A stretch of 31,444 nt of DNA from Scenedesmus sp. ARA3 (GCA_004335835.1 RWJK01000570.1:4908-36351), one strand, 5' to 3'. Numbered from the stretch's first letter, positions 20,199-30,724 are shown. The notes: generated by a model from the letters alone, not told the origin. Translations and numbers: made by a program.

Positions 20199-22452
20199 AT
20201 GACTGCCTTTTATGCCTCCAGTCGGCTTGGTTTGATTTTGCTGCCCAGATCTAGCGTCTTCTTGCACGTCGATATGTACACGTCGCCGAGACGGATTTTG
20301 CTGCTGTGGTAACACAGGTGACAGAAGCTCACTCAAAGATGGTTACAACGTGGTTGGTTTCACTCGGTTCAAGCGGTGCGGGATGAGCACCCGGTGTTGC
20401 GGCGACACAATCTTTCCCGAGGCGAACAGCCACCTCTGAATGAGTCTCCGGCCCCTCACTACAAGCTTTCAAAAAAATGGTTTTTTAACACAAGTATGAC
20501 AAGACATGCCCTATAATAGCTGTCACGCCGCGGTTACGCGGTGGTTTAAGGACATTGTCGGACACCGGCTGAAATAGCGCTGCTTCCACGCCCAGGTCGC
20601 ACATGACTTGCAGCTACATTTGAATACCAAAATCACTGTAGCTGTTTCCTTCCTTACTCACGAGATCGTCGTTACCTCCATCGCTCAGTCTGACCTGCTA
20701 GCCTGGCAAGTGCTGCCGCTGCTACCCTGCTTGGTTTGCCGGTCACCACTCTCGGCCATTCTTTGAAAAGGAATTCCCGGCTTCCAAACTAGTTCATTTT
20801 CCATGTCTTCTGACCCAACCCAACACCAGCGCTGCTTATGCCACGTGTTTTGCAGCTGTCGCATCTTGCCAGGCCAGACAAACAACATGCAGCAGCTGCA
20901 GCTGCTGACCCTGTCCCTCCAGAGCCTGGTTGTCACAGCTGATGTTCAGCCAGACACATTGTGAAGCGCAAGTCGGCATAAAATTTACATACTAATATCC
21001 ATTGCACCACTGTCCGCGCCAACTGGAGCTGCTGAGCAAAACGCCAATGCCATCAAAACGTGCACGCAGCGCACAGCCCGCCTGGAAGCAGCAACAGATA
21101 CTTTCATTTCACCGCGCCGCAAACAACACAAGGGAATGATCGGATCAAGGTGGAAGGTGTGCACCCGCAGCAAGGCTGCAGCAGGGCTCTGAGGACTCCA
21201 AGGGGCAGGAGTCCAAAGCAAACCATGCAGCTACTGTACACCGTGGTGAAAGCTGCTGCTGCAGGCCCGCAGCGGGCGACGATGATGGAGTGTGTCTGTG
21301 TGCAGGCATCAATTTCGACACCAACACGTGTAAAACTTTGTGATGACGGAAAGGATGATGCGTGAATCAGCCGGATCCACCATAAGAGATGACTCATCAG
21401 AGCTACTGCTCAGCAGGCTGCCTGTAGGCTGCAATCAGCAGCTCGTGCAGCAGCTCTGCGGCAGGTGTGCCAAACTGCATGCCAGACTTACGTCACAGCA
21501 ATGCAAGCTGCTGCTGCTGCTGCTGCTGCTCATATAGCTGTGTGATGCCAGGTACTGATCTCCTGCCACGTGCATGCAGCGGCGTGCCCCAAACATTGCA
21601 AAGGCACATCCAGCAGCTGCCAAAGCAACTCGAAAACATCGCTGCCTCAAATCATGCAGTAGCAAGCAAGAAAGTGCCACTACACCACGTGCACACGGTT
21701 GGCAACAGCAGCCAATGACGCAGCCGCACGTACCAAGTGCTGCTGCATGCATATCGTGTTGTGCGCAGTCGGCAGGCTTGCAACATGTGAGCCACCACAG
21801 CCGGGATAATGCTGCTGTGCATGCACAGCAGGTGCTATAACGATTCAGAGCCCACTGCCTGCTGCTGCTGCTGCTGCTGCTGCAGCACCTGCTGATCCTG
21901 AGAGCTTATGTGCACGTTGCAAAAGCTGATGCATGCAGCTGTGCCGGTGCATATGCGGCTTCGCTTGTGGTCTGCGGCGCATGCTGCTTGCAGGAAACAC
22001 CAAACACCCTGTCCCGCAAGCCAAGCCTTCCTGCAGGGCCGCGCCACCTACAGCACACTGCTTGCACATGCGCAACGCAACAAGACTTTCTTTGCATCGC
22101 TGCGACGGCAAGCAGCAGGCGTGTGTGCATGTGCGTCGTGCAGCGCCTGCAGCGGCAAGCAGCTCCGTGCTGCTCGCAGTCACACCTGGTCAAACTAAGT
22201 CAAACCAAGAGATGTAGGCAAAATACACGCCGCCTCTGCAGTGCTGGTACGGCAAGTGAACTGCTTCAGCCATAACAAGTCAAGGTAAGGCAATGGCGCG
22301 CCAACCACCACTGCCACATGTGTGGGTATGTGCTAAGGAAGCTGCGAGATGAGTGCATGGAAACTTGGCAAGAAGCTCCTGCAAGCCGCCCTGATGAGAT
22401 TTTTTTTAGCTCTCAGGGCAGCTGGCAGGTACCTCTTCACCAAATGGGAATC

Positions 22453-22488
22453 GGCAGATGCTCTCCCAAAGAAAAAAGAGCATCTGCC
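22453..22488. other. Perfect 12-bp inverted repeat
   Basis: GGCAGATGCTCT and its reverse complement AGAGCATCTGCC flank a 12-base A-rich loop. No gene contains it in my annotation. Confidence 0.85.
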
Positions 22489-23574
22489 ATGATGTGATGG
22501 GTGGTGGAGATGATAGACCGCTGTGTGTGAGGTGGCAGGTCCATATCTGCACAACCGATGAAGACCCAGCCGCAAAGACCAAGCCAGAGACAGGTCTGCG
22601 CAACAGCTGCAGTCAACAACCAACAAGCTACATGCCGTACTGCCCCGATGTAACATCCGCCATTCGGCCAACCCTACATAACCAGCTGAACTCCTTTGCA
22701 GCCTCGCCCAATCATATGTATCCCACATAGCAGCGTACACAGCAGCTCGCCCTCAGCCATGAACGTATTTCAGGGCACCTGTCACACCAGAGCAGGCCTG
22801 GTCAAATCGGTCACAGCAGTCAAACCAGTCAAACTGGTCAACTGCGAGCAATGTGACAGCAGCGGCATGCCTGCATACCTACAGCAAGTAGCAACGGAGC
22901 CCAGGCAACACCGCACACGTGCAGCGTCATCATGTTGTCCTAATAGATGTCGTAATAGACTGCATTAAGCATCAACCGACCGGCAATGCAGGACTAAAGC
23001 GCTGCTGCAGGAAGCGACAGCACAGCTGCAGAAAGACGGATCATTTTGCCGCCAACTTGGAAGTTGACCTTCCTGCAAGGCCTCGGTCAACAGGGTTGGC
23101 ATGCACCATGTTAGTTTGACCCGCTGCTGCACCATCCCAGGCAAACCCCCAGGCAACAGTGAAGCAACCCTAGGGCCTGAGGATTCCAACTTCGACATCT
23201 CAACATGCACCTGCTCCAGCTGCTGCTCTACAGCACTGTGAAGCACAGAGCACCACAAGCGCACCACACAGACACAGCCGCTGCACAAACTGACCGATTT
23301 GGTCCACTAAGACCGGCAAATGCACCCGCTGCTACCCAAAACACAGAGAGCGAGAGGTGAGAGAGGCTCAGGTAGGCTGGGTGCAAACAAACTGGTTGCG
23401 CAAACAGCACAACATAACACTTCCAGTGCAGGTGCAAGTGCAAGTCCAGCAAGAGCAGCGCCCCTTGCTGGCCCCACGAAAAGGGCAGCAAGCAGAAAAG
23501 GCCAGCGCGCTCAAATGACGGTGCCACTACACAAGAATGAAACAAGCCTGGCGCATGCCATACTCACGCTGTGT

Positions 23575-23609
23575 GCTGCTGTTGCAGCACCTGATGCTGC
23601 AACAGCAGC
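23575..23609. other. Perfect 15-bp inverted repeat with 5-base loop
   Basis: GCTGCTGTTGCAGCA is followed by CCTGA and then its exact reverse complement. The stem would be very stable as RNA or extruded DNA. It lies a few hundred bases beyond the phosphatase stop codon. Confidence 0.9.
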
Positions 23610-23919
23610 ACCTGATGAGCAAACCTCGCAGCAGAGCACGCCTCACTTCCCTGACCATACTGTACAGTGCAGTTGCAGGCAGTATGCAGTAGCCTATGGT
23701 CCCAGGATAAAGTGCATCACATACCGCAACAGCAGCAGAAGTAGGAACACAGAGTGAAGCGTTCAGCAGCCTCGATCCTTCAGCTGCTGCTGCTGCAGCG
23801 GCAGCTGCGCCGAAGAAGCTGCATGCACTGCTGCTGCTGCTGCATGCACGGCTGCTGCTGCTGCTGCTGCATGCACTGCTGCTGCTGCAGCATGCACAGC
23901 TGCTGCTGCTGCTGCTGTG

Positions 23920-23983
23920 TCATGCATCATGCGATACATGCAGCGCAGCAACAGCTTCCTGCATCTCCTCATCCACTTGCCCC

Positions 23984-24015
<32 letters not shown>

Positions 24016-24429
24016 AGCAGCACTGCCAACAGATGGTGCAGGCACGCTGACTTCAGAAGTGTCCATCGGAGCATCAGCAGCACCAGCAGCAGCAGTATCA
24101 GCAGCTGCAACTGCAAAGCCTACATGCCGGCCCGCAGGTCTGCTGTGTGCTGCCGCTGCATGCGTGCAGCAGTCGCAAGGCTGCTGCTGCCGCACGCAAC
24201 TGTGCACAGGCGGCAAGCCCACGGGACGCTGCTGCTGCTGCTGCTGCTGCTGTTGGTGAAGGTGCTGTGGTGGAGAATGTGGCGGCAACAAATCTAGCGC
24301 CCCGCTGCAACCACCTGCTGTTGCTGCTGCTGGAGCAGCACCTGTAAAGCTTGGCTGCCAATGCAGATGATGCTGCTGCTGCTGCTGATCAGATCCAGCA
24401 CTGCTTCTGTGCAGGCAGCTGCGCTTGAA

Positions 24430-24460
<31 letters not shown>

Positions 24461-24947
24461 TGTAGCTCGGATGCCAGCGGTACTGCTGCAGCAGGTGCAC
24501 TGCGGCTGTAGCCATGGCAAGCCACATTTTCGCTGTGCCACGCTTGAGCCTTAAAGCCGGAAGGGACGCTGCAAGGGACTCCCACATCAACGTCACTGCT
24601 GCTGCTGCTCTTGCTGGTGCTGCTGATGCTTAGTGCCCTGCTGCTGCTCGACTGAGTGGCTTGACTGCTGCTGCTGCTGCTGCTGCTGCCCCGGACTCGT
24701 TGACTGCTGCCCAAACCCTGCTGCTGCTGCTGCTGGTGATGGTGCTGCAGTGTTCTACTGCTGCTGCTGCTGCCGCTAGGGTCCTCAAAGCTGCAGCCGA
24801 ACGCCGCAGCAGCTTCTGCAGACGACAAGGCAGTTGCTCTGCTGCTGCTGCTGCTGCCGCTGCTGCCGAACTGAAAGCTGCCATACAATGAGCTGCCGTT
24901 TGCTAGGTGAGGTCCACATGGCAGTACACCTGATACGCCGGCACTCC

Positions 24948-24985
<38 letters not shown>

Positions 24986-26691
24986 GGTTGCTGCGCGACT
25001 TGCGCCACTTGTATGTAGTGCTGCTGCTGCTGCTGTTGCTGCAGCTCCTGCAGCTGCTGGCTGCCCAGCTGCTGCTGCTGCTCCTGCCACACCAGGTGCC
25101 AGGCCCGCCACTTGCTCATGTCATGTGACAAGCCCTGGTAGGTTTCAAGCTGCTTCAAAAACCCTAGGTTTGGGCACACCCTGTGTGGCAGAAGCACGGC
25201 GAAGCAAGGGCAAACGTTTAGCCGGCATGTGGAGCTGATGTGTCAACCCTCAAGGGGCCTCATGCGGATCCATGGTGCAGTTGGTCAAAACATGTTACAT
25301 GACTCATGTGACACACAAAATAACACCCAACATTTGAAAATGTAACAAAAGTAACTGCTCTCACCAGGGCCGCACTGCCTTCAGATGCTCCACTGCTGCT
25401 GTCAGGTCCATGCCGCAGCGAGCCATGAGGTACCCCAGCACCCATTACACGTTACATGACACATTTCAAAATAAAGTAAAACAATGCATGCTGCCTCACC
25501 AAGGCCGCACTGCCTTCAGGTGCTCCACTGCTGCTGTCAGGTCCATGCCGCAGCGAGCCATGAGGTAGCCCAACACCACTGTGGCACTGCGCGACGCGCC
25601 AGCAGCACAGTGCACCAGCACACGGCCTGCAGCAGCAGCAGCAGCAGCAGCAGCAGACATTCAACAGACAGTTGATATAGACAGCCAGCAAGGCAAGCTG
25701 AGAGCACCACAGGGGCGCTGCGGGACACGCCAGCAGCGCAGTGCACCAGCACACGGCCTGCAGCAGCAGCAGCAGCAGCAGCAGCAGACAGTCAACAGAC
25801 AGTTTAGAACAGACGACCAGCAGGGCAAGCTGAGAGCATTACAGTGGCGCTGCGCGACATGCCCGCAGCACAGTGCACCAGCACACGGCCTGCAGCAGAC
25901 ACAAGCAGAGCAGGAGCAGCAGACAGCCAACAGGGGAAGCTGAAACCAAGCAACATGTGATGTTATGGGGTAATCAGTGCTGCATCCAAGACCACGGGTC
26001 AATGCATGCACGAGTGCGGTGCCGACTGTGATGGCACACTGTCTGGTGAATCGCAGCTGCCAAACCTGATGGCACGTCCTGCGCTATTTGCTCGTCAGTT
26101 TCTGCAAACCCTGCTACAGCAGGACAATGACACAGTAACAACACAAATGTAACGCACCTCCTTTGCTGATGGCCCTGTCAATGAACTCGAAGCACGTGGG
26201 GAAGAATGCCACCAGGTCCTCACTGGGCACATCCTGCACCTGCAGCCAGAGCGTTATGTAACATAAAATGATGGTTATGTGACATGTTACATGACATCAG
26301 CAGCAGCATGAATGCATGTGGAAACCAGGCTGCATCACAGGCCATGCCTGGACTGCCTTAGTGTGCCTCCACTGCTTCAGATACCAAGTCAACACTTCTT
26401 GAGCGTTGTTTCTTAGCTATTTGTAGCGTCTCGGCACTGCCGTGCATTGCTGCGATCGAATGCAGCGCAGCAGCAAACGCTGCGGATCTGTTGCTGTGCG
26501 TGCTGGTCAACCTGCCACGCAGATCACCAAGCGCATGTTCTGCTGCTTCCTGCTCTGCCGGATACACTGCTGCTGCTGCTGCTGCTGCTGCTGTGCACAG
26601 GTCTAGGCGCAAAGGCTGCTGCAGTCACCTGGATGTTCATGTAGTTGAACACCAGCGGGTGGTGAGGGAACAAGCCCTGAGCCACCTGCAC

Positions 26692-26738
<47 letters not shown>

Positions 26739-27015
26739 GGAGTTGCACAAATGTCATGGCGTGGATGTTTGTCAGCATTGCAAGCTGTTCTGAACAGCCA
26801 ATGCACGCCATGGCTTACTGCTTAGCTGACATGCAAGCATACCGCAATCAATTGCAGTGTGCAGAGCTGAGTTCAACCAAGTTTGCTAGACATGCACTAC
26901 ACGACACGTGCGTTGCCGCATCCTGCCCTCCCATTCATTCATAATATCCTGCTGCTAGACTGCCATAAGATGCCACAATAGTAGTGTAGGTGTGCCAAAC
27001 CACTGCCTTGCTACC

Positions 27016-27046
<31 letters not shown>

Positions 27047-27479
27047 TTCCCACTGCTACTGCCACTGCTGCTGCTACTGCTGCTGCTGACCTGCAGGATA
27101 TCCGTGATGCCAGCTCTCAGCAGCATGTGTTTATTTGCCTCAGCCATGACAGAGCCGATGAATAGGCCCTCGTGCACCTGCAAGCAGCCACGTGTTCACA
27201 AGGTGTCAGCTGTTCCGGTGTGTGCTGTGCTGCTGCTCCCGCCACACCCCCAACGACCCAATCTAGGGCGCTCTGCTGCCTCGTGCTATTCCACTGGTGC
27301 TGAAACCACAAGTTTCGATGCGTTCTCGCGCGACAGGCACCCCAGGCACACCCGGGTAGGAGAATTACTACAGCACATTAGCCCTGGCGGGCGCAGAACA
27401 CAATTGCTGGCTGTGAGCTCGGAAATTGCTTCACCTTCATGGGCCTATCATCCAGCATTTCCACGACCTCCTCTGCCAT
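23920..27479 (-). CDS. Dual-specificity protein phosphatase with Gln/Ser-rich C-terminal extension
   Basis: Exons 27479-27435, 27177-27091, 26685-26629, 26239-26158, 25626-25500 and 25180-23920 join in phase, giving at least 552 residues. The DSP fold reads in order: VHEGLFIGSVMAEANKHMLL, AGITDILQ, FNYMNIQ, then VQDVPSEDL with the general-acid Asp (about residue 66). The P-loop HCAAGASRSA (Cys about 97, Arg about 103) follows, then GYLMARCGMDLTAAVEHLKA and RPWVCPNLGFLKQLETYQ, which is the usual end of the domain. The enzyme should dephosphorylate Tyr and Ser/Thr, as MAPK-phosphatase-like DSPs do; the substrate is unknown. The last exon adds nearly 400 residues of Gln, Ser and Ala tracts, probably disordered. 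The 5' end is unsure: the frame stays open from 27480 to 27806, including an acidic, protein-like stretch (FCPDDDDLEAFSPEIANDWP), but without an ATG, so an upstream exon is likely. The P-loop exon has tandem edge copies. Confidence 0.88.
25365..25450 (-). repeat. Donor-edge copy of the phosphatase catalytic exon
   Basis: The 3' part of exon 5 (GYLMARCGMDLTAAVEHLKA, real donor boundary 25500) recurs 135 bases downstream with donor boundary 25365. About 70 bases match with very few changes, and both copies end in a GTGAG donor. Confidence 0.92.
25627..25895 (-). repeat. Two acceptor-edge copies of the phosphatase P-loop exon
   Basis: The catalytic loop and its (CTG)n-CAG acceptor are present three times: 25626 (real exon, HCAAGASRSATVV), 25757 (HCAAGVSRSAPVV) and 25889 (HCAAGMSRSATVM), about 132 bases apart. 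The two upstream copies lose homology after the loop and share a different tail (LSACLAG). The outermost then reaches a stop codon. Confidence 0.93.
26693..26737. repeat. (CAG)15 tract before phosphatase exon 3 acceptor
   Basis: Fifteen pure CAG units on the plus strand, CTG in the gene's sense, lie 7 bases beyond the exon 3 boundary at 26685. They occupy the position of the pyrimidine tract of intron 2. Confidence 0.93.
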
Positions 27480-27580
27480 GCCATCACCAGTGTCGAGGTC
27501 TGCCTCGTCTGCCTCTGGCTCTGCTGGCCAATCATTCGCTATCTCTGGCGAAAACGCCTCCAAATCATCGTCATCAGGGC

Positions 27581-27616
27581 AGAAGTCTGTGGGCAGTCGG
27601 TGGCCCACAGACTTCT
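27581..27616. other. Perfect 14-bp inverted repeat at the phosphatase 5' end
   Basis: AGAAGTCTGTGGGC and its reverse complement flank the 8-base loop AGTCGGTG. It lies in the long open but ATG-less frame upstream of the first phosphatase ATG, so it may be in the 5'UTR or an unresolved first exon. Confidence 0.85.
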
Positions 27617-27806
27617 TCGCGTAGAAGCTGCGCTGCCGTGAAGCGGTCAGCTTGCCGTTTTTTAGAGCCAGGTCGACGGTGTTTTTGAAAACAGCCAGTT
27701 TGAGCCGAGTCCTGGCTGTGCAGCTTAGATTGCCATTTCGGAAAGTTGGATTCGGACGTTGCCAAGCATGCAGCCGTACGGGTTCACAAACGTAAGAAAA
27801 ACGACG

Positions 27807-28050
27807 TCAATGGCCTCCGAAATGCTCTGACACTGGCTGCAGACCCCTTGACTTGCTGATCGCATCCCAGCCGTTACACCTCTGTCACTGACATGGCAGC
27901 AGCAAGGACTCCGTTAATCCGCTCGAAATGACTCGCTTCAACACTGATACATCGATTTTGAACTTTTCCGCAAGCAGTCGCCCAGGCCACCAGCCTCATA
28001 CAAGGAGCAGTCACTGCTGCTAGCGTCAGCATAGCTTCTGATCGGCCACC
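27807..28050. promoter_or_regulatory. Shared divergent promoter region, phosphatase and EFG1
   Basis: The minus-strand phosphatase and the plus-strand EFG1 start head to head. At most about 570 bases separate the two candidate ATGs, and about 245 bases lie between the end of the phosphatase's open frame and the EFG1 ATG. No TATA box is obvious. A bidirectional promoter is inferred from position only. Confidence 0.45.
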
Positions 28051-28529
28051 ATGAAGCACAAAAACATGGCCAAGGGCAGGTTGCTTGGGCCGCGGCAGAA
28101 CAAACCTCAGCCATCAGGCGGTAAGCAGCAGCACAAGCAGCAGCAATAGCACACCCTGCCTGCTGCTCCTGCAGCTGCCTTATGTAGCAGCAGCCATGCA
28201 GGCAGCCTCTCACAAACCTGCTGTGTTTGCTGCTTTGCAGGTGTGCAGCAAAGTGGAAAGCTGCGCTCGTTCAAGAACCAAATCAGGGGCATAGAGCGCC
28301 TGCTGCGAAAGGTGGGCACACAAACAGCCAGCACAGCAGCTGCTGATGTGGCCGCAGTGCAGCAGCCACTGCTGCAACATTGCTTGTCCATGGCTTGCAG
28401 GCTACTGGATGTTAACAAAAGTCACTGCTCACCTTTAGCTGCAATTGTATGGCTTGCCTGCATGGTGGCGCTGCTAGCATGCCGCGGCTGCTGGCTGCTC
28501 CTTGTGATGATGACGGTAACGTTGGCTAT

Positions 28530-28627
<98 letters not shown>

Positions 28628-29479
28628 CCAGGAGGACCTGGAGCCGCGCGTGCGAGCAGCCAAGGAGCAGCAGCTGCAGCAGCTCAAGGAGAAGCAGGAG
28701 GCACAGCAGCGCAGCGAGCGGGAGAAGCGGCTCGCCACAAAGTACCACAAGGTGCGGCTGCTTGCAGGAAACGCTTGCAGGAGCGCTTGCAGGAACGCCT
28801 GCACGGACGCTTGCAGGAACGCTTGCAGCTGTGCCTACCCTGGCGTGCAGCTGCATCAGCTGATTATGCAGTTAGGTAGGGTTTGGAAGTGCACCAGGCG
28901 GCTTTTAAGTTATTGTCCTACCTTGGGTGATACTAACATGCTGCTTTCGTATCCGCTGCTGCCGTCTCACATGTTGCAGATCCGCTTCTTTGAGAGAGTC
29001 AAAGTAGAACGGCAGATACAGAAGGTCAACCGGCTGCTGAAGCAGCAGCAGCAGGGACAGGGGCAGCAACAGCAGCAGCATGAGCCAGCACAGCAAGGCA
29101 AGCTACAGAACGACGCGCAGCAGCAGCAGGAAGACGCAGCACTGCAAACCCTAAGCCCTCAGCAGCTGCAGGATCGGCTGCAGCAGCTGCAGCAGGACCT
29201 GCAGTATGTGCTGCACTTCCCGAAGGGCGAGCGTTACGTGTCACTTTTCAAACAGGCTGACAGCTCAGAGGCGCAGCAGCAGCTGGATGCGAATCGGCTG
29301 CGGCTGCGGAAACTCGTGCTGCAGCAGCTAAAAGAGGCTGCTGCTATTGCAGAGGCAGACGAGGGAGCAGCACTGGCAGCACAGGGCGCTGCTGCTCTGG
29401 GTGCTGCTGCTGCTAAGGCGGCTGGGGGTGCTGTGAAAGCACAGAGCAGCAAAGGGGGTGCGGCGCAGCAGCAGGACTC

Positions 29480-29515
<36 letters not shown>

Positions 29516-29573
29516 TGATGATGATGATCTGCTGGATGAGGGAGATGACTTCTTCTTGCAGGAGAGTGAGGAT

Positions 29574-29609
<36 letters not shown>

Positions 29610-30691
29610 GTTAGCAAGGGAGCAGCCAAGCCCAGCAAGCAGCAGCAAGTGCAGCAAGCAGGCAAAGGATCTGCGGCAGCCAGCAAGCAGCAGCAGCAGC
29701 AACAGGGCAAGCCTGTGCCAGGTGCTGCTGTTGGCAAGGCTGCTGCTGCTGCAGGCACCACCAAGAAGCAGCAGCAGCAGCAGCTTGCAGGAGCAAAGCA
29801 GGCAGCAGCAGCGCACATGGATGTTGACGACATCAGCAGCAGCGATGAAGGCTATGACCTGGCAAGCTCTGACGCTGCAGATGATGGCGAAGCAGCAGCA
29901 GTAGCAGCAGCAGCCGGACGGCAGTCGCAGCAGAAGGAGCCGGAGTCTGAGTCAGCACCTGAAGATGACATTGACAGCGATAAAAATGACAATGACAATG
30001 ACGAAAGTGACGATGACGAGGAGGAGGACGAGGAGGGCATCGAAGACATCAGCAAGTGGCTGGAGCAGCAGCGCAAGAAAGCCACTCCGCTGCTGGTTGG
30101 CAGTGCTGCAGGTGACAGCGGCAAGCAAGCAGGCAAGCGGCAGCAGCAGCAGCAGCAGCAAGGGGCCGGCGCCAGCGGGCAGGTGGCCAAGCATCAGCGG
30201 CAGCAGCAGCAGCAGCAAGAGTTTGGTGGAGATTATTTCTTGGCAGGAGCAGGCAGTGCTGAGGAGCAGGCAGATGAGGAGCTGTTTGGTGGTGCATTCC
30301 AGCGGCAGCAGCAGCAGCAGCAGAGGCAGGGTCAGCAGCACGGCAAGCAGCAGCGGCAGCAGCAGGCGCATAGGTTTGGTGAGCAGCAGCAGCAGTGGAA
30401 AGGCAAGTTGGCGGGCGGCGGCAGCGGCGCTGATGCTGCAGCTGGTAGCGGCAAGCAGTTTGGGAAGCTGCCGCGGCTGCAGCAGTTTGACCATGATGCT
30501 TGGCAGCAGCAGTCTGGCCAGCAGCCTCGGCAGCAGCAGTTTGGCGGCAAGTCTTGGCAGCAGCAGTCAGATGACAAACCTCGGCAGCAGCAGCAGTTTG
30601 GCGAGAAGCCTCGGCAGCAGCAGTTTGGCGACAAACCTCGGCAGCAGCAGTTTGGCGACAAACCTCGGCAGCAGCAGTTTGGCCAGAAATC

Positions 30692-30724
<33 letters not shown>

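Larger units (their letters stand above)
20199..23919. other. Intergenic, no gene recognised
   Basis: About 3.7 kb between the secreted-protein start and the phosphatase stop. None of the frames (for example minus 20685-20936, minus 22333-22740, plus 23320-23757) shows a domain I know or links into an exon chain. The interval holds two strong hairpins (22453-22488 and 23575-23609), several GGTCAAA words and short CTG runs at 21508-21530 and 21858-21882. The 3'UTR of the phosphatase should occupy its right end. Confidence 0.4.

Noticed and set aside
20685..20936. Minus-strand frame with Trp-rich composition
   Set aside because: It begins with GTG, not ATG, and has no domain or joining exon.
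22333..22740. Minus-strand open frame of about 135 codons
   Set aside because: It has no ATG at its start, no recognisable domain and no phase-consistent partner exons.
23320..23757. Plus-strand open frame of about 145 codons
   Set aside because: It starts in a plausible ATG but has no domain, and contains the foldback hairpin. It overlaps the likely 3'UTR of the phosphatase. Kept out for lack of support.
25627..25895. Separate phosphatase genes for each HCAAG(V/M)SRS copy
   Set aside because: The copies are about 55 bases long, lack the rest of the domain and stand in tandem within one intron.
28449..28631. EFG1 starting at an ATG at 28449
   Set aside because: This would translate the (GCT)32 tract as polyCys and omit the conserved exons 1-2. 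Splicing from 28311 to 28632 restores the family sequence in phase.
29234..29833. Minus-strand Cys/Leu-rich frame opposite EFG1
   Set aside because: It is the antisense shadow of CAG/GCA repeats in EFG1 exon 4. Similar shadows opposite the EF-hand tail (plus, 1257-3935) and the transporter N-terminus (plus, 14394-15841) were left out for the same reason.
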